A stretch of DNA of 34,478 nucleotides from Planctomycetota bacterium (GTDB taxonomy: Bacteria > Planctomycetota > Brocadiia > Brocadiales > Brocadiaceae): assembly GCA_016188675.1 (NCBI GenBank), contig JACPHJ010000108.1, positions 9,892 to 44,369 on the forward strand, read 5' to 3'. Under the pieces are notes generated by a model that was not told the origin of the DNA, did no database searches, and saw only the letters and a program-made list of their open reading frames with translations. A program made the position numbers and the translations under genes. This document shows, piece after piece, positions 24,007 to 32,431 of this stretch (position 1 is the first letter of the stretch; the number at the start of each line of letters is the position of its first letter).

Positions 24007-25761
24007 TTAATCATTCACCCCTGGTTTAAACCTCTCAACCTGTAATCTCAAGGCCATCCCTACGCCATACAGTCCTTTTTTTTCATAGGCATCCGCAAGT
24101 AGTTTATATGCTTCTTCGCATTCAGGATCGACCCTTAACACTTCGTTGAAATAGTTTATGGCCTGCCCTGGGTCTCCTTTTTTAACGAATTCCAATCCCA
24201 GAGACATATTATCCTGAGCTTTTTTGGATACAATCTCCAATACCTTGTTATATTCGGTAAACGCATCCTTTATTTCTCCCTTCTGCACATACACGTTTCC
24301 CAAATAAAGATGGGCCTTATATGAATCCGGCATTAATTCAATCGCCTTCCTGAAAGCATCAATCGCCTTCTCTGCTTCTCCATTTTTCCAATACAGCCAC
24401 CCTAAACACAAATAGGCTTCCGGATAGTCAGGTTTCATCTCCAAAATATCCAGTACCTCTCTCAGCTTTTGATCCACCGAAGAAACATTCCCTCTCACCC
24501 AGCCATAGTCTGTACCAATATTATTTTTTTCTGACGTTCTGTTATTAATTATATTGTACGTCTCTATCGCTTCACGCACCTGATTTTGAGATGCGTAGAT
24601 ATTGGCCATCAATGCCCGAACGTCGGTATCTTCAGGCTCTATTCGAATCGCCTGTTCTGCCAGATTCATTGCATTTGCAAACAACTCATGTTGTGCGTAA
24701 ATCCATCCGAGTAACACGTATGCTTGGACGTCGTCTGGATACAAACCGACGGCCTCTTTGCAAACATTACCCGCTTCGTCCATCTCGCCTTTTTTACCAT
24801 ACGCCATCGCAAGCAGCCAGAGCGCCTTTTTATTCCCGGCATCTATATTCACAACCTCTCTTGTCACTGATATTGCATTATCAAACATGCCGTCGTGGAT
24901 AAAGCGTTCCGCCTCCGTAATGAGCTTTTCAATAATACGGCCTCTCAGTTGTTTTGCCTCCTCCAACTCCTTTATTGCCTCGTCCAGCATCCACTTCTTT
25001 GCATAAAAACAACCCAGGCAGACACGGGCTTCCAGCCGGTCAGGTTCTAAAGATATTACCTTTTTTATATTTTCAACGGCCGCATCCAGCGCCCCCTTCT
25101 CTACATAGGCGCAGGCTAATTTAAGATACGCCTCAACATAATCAGGCCTTTCTCTTAAATCGTCCTCGTACTCACGTATGGCCTGATCAATCATGGAAAT
25201 TGTTTTTTTGCAGTCAGCAGCAAAACCCTTTCTGACAAAGCAGGATTCCAGCCCCAATACTTTTTTATATTCATTCAAGGCGTCGCCCAATCTCCCCTGC
25301 ATCACATAACAGAGACCCAATATTTCATGCGCGCCGGAAAACCCGTTTACCAGATCAATCATACCTTCAAAACTTTTCGTAAACTCATGAACTGACGATG
25401 GAATAACCTTCGACATGGGATAGTCAAACGGCGACTTTTGAAGGTCGGGATTCATGTCCAAAACCTTTTGTAATTCTCTCGCCGCATCAGAAACCAACCC
25501 CTTCTGACTATAAACCCATCCCAAATATGCATGGGCTTCTATATCGTTAGGATAAAGTTCTATTGTTTTTTTTAATTCAGGTATGGCGAGGTCGACCAAC
25601 CCCCTTTCGGCGTATTTTCTGGCCTGTTCGATGCGTAATTTTTCCTCAACGGCAAAAGAAGTTTTAACCTTCAAATCTTCCGCACCATCCACAGAAAAAA
25701 ATAGCCCTTGAACAACAAGGGCTATTGTAGGCACACACAGTAAGGATTTTACCATATTCAC
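24007..25761 (-). CDS. exported TPR-repeat protein coupled to amt
   Basis: A 584-residue protein. The signal peptide (MNMVKSLLCVPTIALVVQGLFFSVDGA, cleavage near 27) is followed by about a dozen TPR units over its whole length (ARKYAERGLVDLAIPELKKTIELYPND, HAYLGWVYSQKGLVSDAARELQKVLDMNP .. EAYKLLADAYEKKGLYGVGMAL). TPR solenoids are protein-docking scaffolds, and this one should act in the periplasm or anammoxosome lumen. It starts five bases after the amt stop (GTG 25761, or ATG 25755), with AAAGGAT inside the end of amt as a possible RBS, so it is cotranscribed with the ammonium channel. No catalytic domain is seen. Confidence 0.88.
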   Translation of the reverse strand: MNMVKSLLCVPTIALVVQGLFFSVDGAEDLKVKTSFAVEEKLRIEQARKYAERGLVDLAIPELKKTIELYPNDIEAHAYLGWVYSQKGLVSDAARELQKVLDMNPDLQKSPFDYPMSKVIPSSVHEFTKSFEGMIDLVNGFSGAHEILGLCYVMQGRLGDALNEYKKVLGLESCFVRKGFAADCKKTISMIDQAIREYEDDLRERPDYVEAYLKLACAYVEKGALDAAVENIKKVISLEPDRLEARVCLGCFYAKKWMLDEAIKELEEAKQLRGRIIEKLITEAERFIHDGMFDNAISVTREVVNIDAGNKKALWLLAMAYGKKGEMDEAGNVCKEAVGLYPDDVQAYVLLGWIYAQHELFANAMNLAEQAIRIEPEDTDVRALMANIYASQNQVREAIETYNIINNRTSEKNNIGTDYGWVRGNVSSVDQKLREVLDILEMKPDYPEAYLCLGWLYWKNGEAEKAIDAFRKAIELMPDSYKAHLYLGNVYVQKGEIKDAFTEYNKVLEIVSKKAQDNMSLGLEFVKKGDPGQAINYFNEVLRVDPECEEAYKLLADAYEKKGLYGVGMALRLQVERFKPGVND

Positions 25762-25766
25762 TTTAA

Positions 25767-27083
25767 TTAATATCCTTTTATACCGCCGGAGACGAATTCC
25801 GGATATGTCGGCGTCATGTGCTCGGCAATATCGAGCCCCATTGCCTCATCTTCTTCACTCACACGACCCAAACCCACTGCCTTAAGCCCGCCGAATATAA
25901 TAATGGCACATAAACACGCATAGGCAATACAAATAATAAATCCTAATGCCTGAATACCAATGTGACAGGTCACGCCGTGATAGGTAGGCCGTATAAGCCC
26001 CATCACCCCTGTTGCAATGCCCCCGATGGCGCCAGCAGTACAATGCACCCCGCACGTGCCCACCGTATCGTCAATCCCGATCTTATCCAGCGACTTCACC
26101 ACCAGCGGAATAATCCCACCACTAATCACACCGACAATAATTGCAAAACCCGGATGAGTAAAACCAACCCCGGCGCAGATAGACACCATGCCTGCTATCG
26201 CGCCGTTTCCCGTGGTAAGCGGGTCGGGCTTTTTATTCATCAGCCATCCGCCAAACATGGCGCCGAAGATGCCGCCAGCCATACTCATCGTAACATTTAT
26301 GGTAGTCGTGGGTAAATCGTTTACAAGGACGTGTATCATCTCACGCGCTGTTACGTTTGCCGTTGGCTCGCATAACGTCCCAACCAGCACAGAACCCACA
26401 TTAAAACCGTAAAAACACACACATAATATGAATACCCCAAGCATCATCTGCGAAACATTGTGTCCCGGAATGGTGTAGCATTCTCCACGGCCAAACTCAA
26501 ACAGCCAGGATTTCTTGCTGGTACGCGCATACTTCTCCAGCCTCGGCCCCACAATCATTGCGGCAATGAGCGCCGTCAAACCGCCCTGGAAATGCACCAC
26601 CACGGAACCTGCATAATCAACGTATCCCCAGCGCATAAGCGGCCCGGCAGACCACGCCATCCAACCAAAAAACGGATACATGAACCCACAGTAGAGCACG
26701 ACGTAGATGAGATATGCCTTAAAACTGAATCTCTCCGCAATCGACCCCGATGCAATTGAGCATGAAACCAGGCAAAACCCCCACATGGTAAACCAGTGTC
26801 CGTACACATTCAGGTTATCCACATTTGACGGGTCAATCACTCCAAGGAGGCAGTAGTTCCAATTACCGGAAAAAATGGCGAACCCAAACAGCCACCAGAC
26901 CAATGTGCCTATTCCGATATTTGCACATATCTTCATATAGACGTGGGTGGCATTCTTGGAACGCACCTGCCCGCTTTCCAGGAATGCAAAACCTGCCTGC
27001 ATAAAAAAGACCAATATCCCCGTGATGATCAGCCAAAAAATATAAATGATAAGGATTATATCTCTTGCCAATATGTCTACCAC
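25767..27083 (-). CDS. amt: ammonium transporter Amt
   Basis: A 438-residue protein with about 11 membrane helices and no cleavable signal. Amt hallmarks: GFAFLESGQVRSKNA, IASGSIAER (111-118 region), Asp156 in YVDYAGS, first pore histidine His164 in VVVHFQGG, and second pore histidine His347 in DDTVGTCGVHCTAGAIGG. A long conserved C-tail (GRVSEEDEAMGLDIAEHMTPTYPEF) gates the trimer. The residues after the second histidine (CTAG) differ from the usual GxGG, suggesting a diverged paralogue. The GTG start has a strong GGAGG seven bases upstream. It moves ammonium, the central anammox substrate, across the membrane. No GlnK gene is adjacent. Confidence 0.96.
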   Translation of the reverse strand: MVDILARDIILIIYIFWLIITGILVFFMQAGFAFLESGQVRSKNATHVYMKICANIGIGTLVWWLFGFAIFSGNWNYCLLGVIDPSNVDNLNVYGHWFTMWGFCLVSCSIASGSIAERFSFKAYLIYVVLYCGFMYPFFGWMAWSAGPLMRWGYVDYAGSVVVHFQGGLTALIAAMIVGPRLEKYARTSKKSWLFEFGRGECYTIPGHNVSQMMLGVFILCVCFYGFNVGSVLVGTLCEPTANVTAREMIHVLVNDLPTTTINVTMSMAGGIFGAMFGGWLMNKKPDPLTTGNGAIAGMVSICAGVGFTHPGFAIIVGVISGGIIPLVVKSLDKIGIDDTVGTCGVHCTAGAIGGIATGVMGLIRPTYHGVTCHIGIQALGFIICIAYACLCAIIIFGGLKAVGLGRVSEEDEAMGLDIAEHMTPTYPEFVSGGIKGY

Positions 27084-27204
27084 CGGCCATCCTCCTTTTC
27101 AAAATATTCCGTTCTTCCGTGGTGAATTGTTACTCAAAAAAGCTTCAACGCCCATATACTACCAGCAGAATAAAAATAATCAATAGAATATTGATGGCAT
27201 CAAA

Positions 27205-27231
27205 GGTTCAGGTTACAAACCTGAACCCGCA
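27205..27231 (+). repeat. palindromic element family II (GGTTCAGGTT/AACCTGAACC)
   Basis: Perfect 10-bp arms (27205-27214 and 27218-27227) around ACA, followed by CGCAAG. It shares the TTACAAAC loop and CCCGCAAG tail with 6059-6087. No gene is found in 27084-27574. Confidence 0.7.
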
Positions 27232-27469
27232 AGGGAGATGACCATCGTGGAAAGAAGATGGTTGGCGAGAAGATTTGGTTAACAGAATAACACTGTGTTC
27301 AATTGGGTAAATAGATGATAGATATAATAGTTGGAGTCGGCAGTTAGCCGATAAACAGAGAGAATCCGGCCAGATTGTTGTCTATGTCAAGGTGAAGGGG
27401 TTAAAACCAGCCAAATCAAGGCTCATTAAACCCGAAGTTGCTTTACCATAATAACGTTGTACGTACTGC

Positions 27470-27498
27470 GTAGGGGCAGGTTTGAAACCTGCCCCTAC
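27470..27498 (+). repeat. palindrome GTAGGGGCAGGTTT/AAACCTGCCCCTAC
   Basis: Perfect 14-bp arms around a single G, a 29-bp element with the same GTAG..CTAC ends as 11729 and 23842. Confidence 0.75.
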
Positions 27499-27574
27499 TA
27501 TAGATACAATTCATGTATGGCTTTTTTCAAAAAACTAAATTAATACCAGGTTTATAAGAGTCTCTACAAAAAGC

Positions 27575-27611
27575 ACAGGATTCACAGATTGTTTTTGTCT
27601 GTGAATCCTGT
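27575..27611 (-). terminator. stem-loop downstream of the RRM protein gene
   Basis: Perfect 14-bp arms ACAGGATTCACAGA (27575-27588) and TCTGTGAATCCTGT (27598-27611), nine-base loop. It lies 53 bp past the RRM gene stop. Read on the minus strand the stem is followed by GCTTTTTGT, so it can serve as an intrinsic terminator, although it also resembles a dispersed repeat. Confidence 0.55.
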
Positions 27612-27663
27612 ATCTTCAAATGTATATTTATCGCTAAAACTCTGCCTCGTATAAAACCATAGG

Positions 27664-28023
27664 CTAGAAGCGTGGCCTGCTGCCTCCTCGGCCTTCTCCC
27701 CTGCTTCCACCACGTCCGCCACCACCGCCGCGACCGCCACTTCCACCGCGTCCGCCGCCACGACCGCCACCGCCCCGTTCAGTTCTCGGTTGAGCTTCAT
27801 TGACGTTCAGCGGACGTCCCTTCAACTCCTTGCCGTTCATGCCGTCAATTGCCGCCTGGGCTTCAGCCTTGCCAGGCATCTCGATAAATCCGAATCCCCT
27901 CGGTTCTCCGCTAAATTTATCTTTAATAATCGTTACTGATGTAACCTGTCCGAAGGCCTTAAAAGCCTCTTCCAAGTCCTCCTGGGTTACTTCACGCGCC
28001 AAATTGCCCACATAAATATTCAT
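27664..28023 (-). CDS. glycine-rich RRM RNA-binding protein
   Basis: A 119-residue protein with a single RNA recognition motif (1-78): RNP2 IYVGNL (3-8) and RNP1 RGFGFIEM, with the aromatic pair that stacks on RNA bases. The 40-residue tail is Gly/Arg-rich (RGG-type). Such bacterial Rbp proteins bind single-stranded RNA and are often cold- or stress-induced. AGGAG about seven bases before the ATG is a good RBS. Three inverted repeats lie in the upstream region (28041-28130). A hairpin at 27575-27611 follows the gene. It stands alone as a single-gene unit. Confidence 0.94.
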   Translation of the reverse strand: MNIYVGNLAREVTQEDLEEAFKAFGQVTSVTIIKDKFSGEPRGFGFIEMPGKAEAQAAIDGMNGKELKGRPLNVNEAQPRTERGGGGRGGGRGGSGGRGGGGGRGGSRGEGRGGSRPRF

Positions 28024-28040
28024 TCAAATCTCCTGTCTTG

Positions 28041-28130
28041 TTTACGTTCCTGAGAACGTAAATACACTGATTTAGTCTGACGCCAGACTGTTATGAAACC
28101 TCTTCAAAAAAATATCATACAAATATGATA
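28041..28130 (-). promoter_or_regulatory. three inverted repeats upstream of the RRM gene
   Basis: TTTACGTTC/GAACGTAAA (28041-28062, loop CTGA), AGTCTG/CAGACT (28074-28089) and TATCATA/TATGATA (28113-28130). The first would form a stable hairpin in the 5' leader, just ahead of the RBS. The last looks like an operator. Function is inferred from position only. Confidence 0.45.
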
Positions 28131-28256
28131 CTTTATATACACTTAAAATGATAGAAAATTTGAAAAAACCTTGCAAAATCAAAGGGCGTCGTAATTATGT
28201 TAACGATAGAGACGTCAGATATGCGATGCCTGCTGCGTGTATTTAAGTCTCTTGGC

Positions 28257-28886
28257 TCAAAAACGACTGGTATTGGCAAGCAGTTTATAATAGGGAAAAT
28301 TCCGGCCGGGACAATCCGTCTGCCTGCAATGCCTGTGCATGATGACGTTTTCAGAGGTGATATGGCATCTGTTCTGCAGATATTCTACCAATTCCGAAAG
28401 CGACGCCATTTGCGCCGCCGTTGGACGAGATTGGTTAAAGTCTCCCACAAGGCATATTCCTATGCCATAATGATTGTATTCCTCCATACCGGCATGGGCA
28501 CCGTTTATCTGATCTATCCACCTATTACCGATCTCAATCTCTCCATCCGGAGTACCGTTTCCATTCCCTATCACAAAATGATATCCCAGGCCGTTCTCCC
28601 ATCCCCTCTTTTCCCTGTGATATCTATCAAATTCGGCGGCGCTGCCGGACGCTGTGGCGCTATGATGAATAACGATGTACCTCCAGTCTCGCACAAAATA
28701 ATGATCCAGCCGGCTTGCAATATATGGTTCCGCTTTTTTGTGGGGTCTCACAGTAGATACCGTAGTTTCGCGGGGTTTCACGGCAGTCATAGGTTTTGAA
28801 GTAGGCGGCGTATAACAACCGGACACACCAAGTATGGCAAGAAAAGACACACAAATATATATTTTCCACCGAAAGTGCATGGACAT
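28257..28886 (-). CDS. N-acetylmuramoyl-L-alanine amidase / PGRP-domain lipoprotein
   Basis: A 209-residue protein with a lipobox (LAILGVSGC, Cys24) followed by a Pro/Thr/Lys-rich linker and an amidase_2/PGRP domain (about 63-205). Zinc ligands are visible: first His in IVIHHSAT, later His in MHRHCRQTDCPG, and Cys in TDCPG. YHFVIGNGNGTPDGEIEIGNRW and GIGICLVGDFNQ are the usual substrate-cleft segments. It should cut the MurNAc-L-Ala bond of peptidoglycan in the periplasm, consistent with planctomycetes having peptidoglycan. ATG at 28880 is an alternative start. Monocistronic. Confidence 0.92.
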   Translation of the reverse strand: MSMHFRWKIYICVSFLAILGVSGCYTPPTSKPMTAVKPRETTVSTVRPHKKAEPYIASRLDHYFVRDWRYIVIHHSATASGSAAEFDRYHREKRGWENGLGYHFVIGNGNGTPDGEIEIGNRWIDQINGAHAGMEEYNHYGIGICLVGDFNQSRPTAAQMASLSELVEYLQNRCHITSENVIMHRHCRQTDCPGRNFPYYKLLANTSRF

Positions 28887-29247
28887 TCTCCCGAATTAAT
28901 TAGACTGCTTTTGGCAGCCTTGAAATTCCTGTACCTCAAGAATTGCAAATAATATGCCTCGTTATTTATATCCCATTTTTATGGATAATTATTTACACGT
29001 ATGCAGGAGATAAGTAGTAATGATTACGACATATGCAACTGAACCATTCCGGATATCCACCATTGTGACTAATTTACATTTCTTTGCTTGCAAAGGTAAT
29101 TGGAAGGAAATATTCATCATGGGTTTTTTTGGTTTTGTGGGAATTTTAAACGGCCTTCGTGGGTTTTAAGAATCGCAAAGGGCATGAAATCTTGATATTA
29201 ACTGATCTCCGACTCTTTCGTTCTGCTATTTTATTTAGCTTGTTTTA
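28887..29247. other. 361-bp spacer, nothing firmly supported
   Basis: Only a 49-codon plus-strand ORF (29020-29169, MITTYATEPF..) with a poorly spaced GGAG is present. Its composition is not convincing. No clear repeat or promoter was identified. Confidence 0.4.
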
Positions 29248-30378
29248 TTAAGCCTCAATCATCTCGATATTTGTTCGCGGAACGACAGCAGTGGAACCGT
29301 CGGGGAATTCGACCTCAAGTATGCGTACGGTGGCCTCTGTTTCTATTTTTTGGGGGGAAAAGGGAAGTGCTTTTATCTTGCCGATCTTTCCAAAGTAGGG
29401 TACACGGATGATCCTTACCTGATCTCCAACCTCCATACCTCTATCGATGGGGTTGTCCAGTTCTTCTCCAGACGTCTTGCCTGTAGAATTATGCGGTATA
29501 ATGATTTCTGGCCTTACCACACCTGCCCGAATCTGCGTAGCGCCGTTAATGGAAGTTTTAGCGCCTGTGCGGGATTTCAAAAGATCGAATGTCCTTTGCG
29601 CCATCTGTATTCTGCCAAAACCTTCGGTAATAACGAGCGTGATGCCGATTTCTTCCGAACCTGTAATGGCGACTCCCAGGTCATACCCCAGGAGTTTCCT
29701 GAGGTCTTCGTCGTCAAACCCGCCGACAATGATCCCCCTGATACCGACCTTCTTTGCCTTGTCAATAACGTCATGCTGGATAAAAGCGCCGCCCACGATA
29801 ATCTTGTCCTTGTGTGTCGGCTGGATACGGTCTGCTGTGAGTATGTCGTCGGGCTTATTTACCGCAATAGCAAGTTCGCCCACGGTCTCACCGCCCACGC
29901 CAAAGATACCCTGGATAAAGCTGGCCGTTGTCTCCATAACCACGCCCTCTTTTTCCATGACCTCCGTGACGGCGCCGTCTATATATGCGTGTACTTGAAT
30001 GGGTTTTGGCGGCTCTCGCAAGAGGACTTGTCCCGTCACCGTGGATATATTTTCAATCGTACCGGTGATGGGAGAGTGCAGGATGGCCTTTAACATCTTG
30101 ACCCAGGGTTTGGTCTCGGCAATGGGTTCGTCTTTCTTGACAGGATCGCCTTCCTTTTTCAGCATGTATTCCCGGAGGTCTTTGGGCTGGATTCCCAGGC
30201 GCTTCACAGCAGTGATGGCGTGTACCTTACCGGGTAAATGTGTCCTGGCTACAACGTCCTCCGCCTTCAGGACATCGCCTTTTTTGACGACAACTTCACC
30301 CAATAACGGCAGGACACGTTGGCTCGTGACCTTTGTCCTTTCAGCTATGCGTAAGCCCGGTGTATAAGCGTGTGTCAT
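29248..30378 (-). CDS. barrel-sandwich/KOW protein of the GlmL cluster
   Basis: A 376-residue cytosolic protein. The N-terminus has two RnfC/biotinyl-like barrel-sandwich segments (VTSQRVLPLLGEVVVKKGDVLKAEDVVAR.. about 18-47, and AILHSPITGTIENISTVTGQVLL about 92-114). The middle is an alpha/beta region (DKIIVGGAFIQHDVIDKAKKVGIRGIIVGGFDDEDLRKLLG). The C-terminus is KOW-like (MEVGDQVRIIRVPYFGKIGKIKALP..VVPRTNIEMIE). No catalytic residues or cofactor lysine are evident. It lies 171 bp downstream of the GlmL-like gene on the same strand. I infer a functional link from context but cannot name the reaction. Confidence 0.8.
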   Translation of the reverse strand: MTHAYTPGLRIAERTKVTSQRVLPLLGEVVVKKGDVLKAEDVVARTHLPGKVHAITAVKRLGIQPKDLREYMLKKEGDPVKKDEPIAETKPWVKMLKAILHSPITGTIENISTVTGQVLLREPPKPIQVHAYIDGAVTEVMEKEGVVMETTASFIQGIFGVGGETVGELAIAVNKPDDILTADRIQPTHKDKIIVGGAFIQHDVIDKAKKVGIRGIIVGGFDDEDLRKLLGYDLGVAITGSEEIGITLVITEGFGRIQMAQRTFDLLKSRTGAKTSINGATQIRAGVVRPEIIIPHNSTGKTSGEELDNPIDRGMEVGDQVRIIRVPYFGKIGKIKALPFSPQKIETEATVRILEVEFPDGSTAVVPRTNIEMIEA

Positions 30379-30462
30379 GTTTCTTCAAAACCCCGATTAT
30401 TTATTTTTAACATAGTTTTTAAAGTTAACCAATTTTTCTGAATTGTAAGGCAATAAGTAAAA

Positions 30463-30536
30463 AATGAAAATATCAAAATGCAAATTGCAAAATTATTTTG
30501 TTTTTGCAGTTACTATTGACTTTGCAATTTTCATTA
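30463..30536. repeat. AT-rich inverted repeat between the GlmL and barrel-sandwich genes
   Basis: AATGAAAAT..AAATTGCAAA (from 30463) is answered by TTTGCAATTTTCATT (about 30522-30536), with Planctomycete-style ATGCAAATTGCAAA wording. It could be an intercistronic stem or just a dispersed repeat. Confidence 0.4.
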
Positions 30537-30549
30537 AACAACATTGTTT

Positions 30550-32373
30550 TTACTCCGGATAGGCGTCAATTGCCTTAGTCCATCGCTGGAGTTGTTCCAC
30601 CCTCGATGCCTTATCCTTTGCAAAAGTAATGGGTTTTCCACGGGTATCAATAACAATACCCACGCTCCCTCCAAATACTTTCTTAACAATGGGTTTCCCT
30701 TTGCCTGCTCCAACGTCAAAATTTTTTGCGGGCAGGACTTCAATTTCCGCTGTTTGGTCAATCGCCAGCGGGAAGGCGCGCAGTTCACCAAACAGAAGTG
30801 AATCTTCTATCTTTTTACCGTCGGGCATCGTTATTTTATAGGAGATACATTTTTCCTGAAGTTTCCCAATGCTGCCTTTAACTAAAGACACACACGTGCC
30901 CAGATGAATCAGACAGTCCTTCTCGAAAACCTCTGTGGCTGCCTGTTCATTCACGGTAGAAAGGACGCCCAGATGCGGCATCATGAAGATACTATCTACG
31001 GCGATCCTCGTAACACCTTCGGGCTGGAAGGCATCAATCATCATGAGCATAGCCTGTGACCTGCGCGGCGCGTGTGAGAGCACACCACCACTGCCCACCA
31101 ACAGGTCCAGCTTTAACATGTCTACGAGCGTTTCACCTTCCGCCTCTTGTTTAAAGGCCTCGGATATATCGCGTTCCCGCTGTACACCCTTGAGCCCTAC
31201 TGCCAGGGATTTGTGCTGTTCAAAAGACACCCTGAGCGCTTCGCGTGATATGGCCTGCTCAATCTTCAGTTCTTCCAGTGTCTGCGGGATCGTCGTGGGA
31301 CGGATCATCTTATTTTTAATCCTGTTCCGAAGGTCGGATTCGTCAATATCAAACGGCACCCACTTCAATATATTTTCGAGTCCGGCCTCTGCCAGCACAT
31401 TGGAAATACTGTAGCTCATCCCCAGATTGGCGCTGACGGTGCGGTTAAAGATTTCGCCGTACACAGAAAAGACGTCTGTGGTGGCGCCGCCTATATCCAC
31501 ACCAACTACGTTGATATTATTTTTTCTGGCGATCGTCTGCATGATGAGACCGACAGCGCCCGGCGTTGGCATAATGGGCGCCCCCGTCCATGACATGAGT
31601 TTTTTGTAACCGGGGGCCTGCGCCATGACGTGTTCAAGGAAGAGTTTTTGGATTTCCTGTCGCGCCGGAAAGAGATTTTCGCGTTCAAGCGTGGGGCGAA
31701 TATTATCAGTAATATTGAGGGAGGTTTTTTTATTTAAAATTTCCTTAATTTTTTCGCGGGCCTCTTTATTTCCCGCATAAATGACCGGGAGCTGGAATGT
31801 CATACCCAGCCGCGGCTTTGGATTGGCGGCAGAGATATATTCGGCCAGTTCTACCACATGGGTAACGGTGCCTCCGTCAGTTCCGCCGGAAAGGAGTATC
31901 ATGTCTGGCCTCAGGTGACGAATGCGGTCAATCTTTTCATGCGGAAGACGCTGGTCGTTGGATGCAATGACGTCCATGACAATCGCACCCGCCCCGAGAG
32001 CCGCCCGCTGTGCGCTTTCCGCCGTCATGGTCTTTACAGCTCCCGCTACCATCATCTGGAGTCCGCCGCCGGCACTGCTTGTGGAGACATAGATATCCAC
32101 CCCGACATTTCCATTGGCTGGCGTGATAATCTTTTCTCCGTCCAGGATTTTCCGCCCAGAAAGTTCTTCCACCTCTGCAAATGCATTTAAGACACCGCGG
32201 GTCACATCCTCAAACGGCGCTTCTACCGTGGTGGGCGACTCCCCCCGAAACGTCTGGCGGTACACCCCATCCTTTTTTTCGATCAGGATGGCCTTGGTAG
32301 TAGTGCTGCCGCAGTCTGTAGCTATAATAACGTTCATATTTAAAATTCCTCTTCGTTCGCCGCAGGTATTCAA
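30550..32373 (-). CDS. glmL: GlmL/MutL-family ASKHA ATPase without adjacent mutase
   Basis: A protein of the glutamate-mutase accessory family (GlmL/MutL; hydantoinase-like ASKHA fold). Motifs: phosphate-1 DCGSTTTK (20-27), phosphate-2 GVDIGGATTDVFSVYG, adenosine-type GSGGVLSHAP, and the family stretch ILLSGGTDGGTVTHVVELAEY. GlmL reactivates B12-dependent mutases by expelling damaged cobalamin. The mutase subunits GlmS and GlmE are not in this window, so it may serve a distant or different enzyme. The true start is probably ATG 32337 (MNVIIATDCG), with AGAGGA nine bases upstream, rather than the TTG at 32373, which runs into repeat sequence. It sits between a 134-aa conserved partner and the barrel-sandwich gene. 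Confidence 0.9.
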   Translation of the reverse strand: MNTCGERRGILNMNVIIATDCGSTTTKAILIEKKDGVYRQTFRGESPTTVEAPFEDVTRGVLNAFAEVEELSGRKILDGEKIITPANGNVGVDIYVSTSSAGGGLQMMVAGAVKTMTAESAQRAALGAGAIVMDVIASNDQRLPHEKIDRIRHLRPDMILLSGGTDGGTVTHVVELAEYISAANPKPRLGMTFQLPVIYAGNKEAREKIKEILNKKTSLNITDNIRPTLERENLFPARQEIQKLFLEHVMAQAPGYKKLMSWTGAPIMPTPGAVGLIMQTIARKNNINVVGVDIGGATTDVFSVYGEIFNRTVSANLGMSYSISNVLAEAGLENILKWVPFDIDESDLRNRIKNKMIRPTTIPQTLEELKIEQAISREALRVSFEQHKSLAVGLKGVQRERDISEAFKQEAEGETLVDMLKLDLLVGSGGVLSHAPRRSQAMLMMIDAFQPEGVTRIAVDSIFMMPHLGVLSTVNEQAATEVFEKDCLIHLGTCVSLVKGSIGKLQEKCISYKITMPDGKKIEDSLLFGELRAFPLAIDQTAEIEVLPAKNFDVGAGKGKPIVKKVFGGSVGIVIDTRGKPITFAKDKASRVEQLQRWTKAIDAYPE

Positions 32374-32383
32374 AGGAGTGGCG

Positions 32384-32431
32384 TGTGACGGGTGACGCGA
32401 TACACGTCACTCGCCACTCGTCACCCGTCAC
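32384..32431. repeat. GTGACGGGTGACG inverted repeat
   Basis: GTGACGGGTGACG (32384-32396) and CGTCACCCGTCAC (32419-32431) flank a short spacer. The right arm covers the stop region of the 134-aa gene, so its last residues (SDG) come from the repeat. Confidence 0.65.

Noticed and set aside
26863..27102. ORFs antisense or alternative-frame to amt
   Set aside because: Shadows of the strongly supported Amt frame. The ATG at 27090 is out of frame with it.
27582..27800. Ala/Val-rich 72-codon ORF
   Set aside because: Out-of-frame reading of the RGG-tail codons of the RRM gene.
29020..29169. 49-codon plus-strand ORF in the 28887-29247 spacer
   Set aside because: RBS poorly spaced, composition not protein-like, no family recognised.
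29350..30093. 247-codon plus-strand ORF opposite the barrel-sandwich gene
   Set aside because: A GC-skew shadow. The minus-strand protein has clear domain sequence over the same bases.
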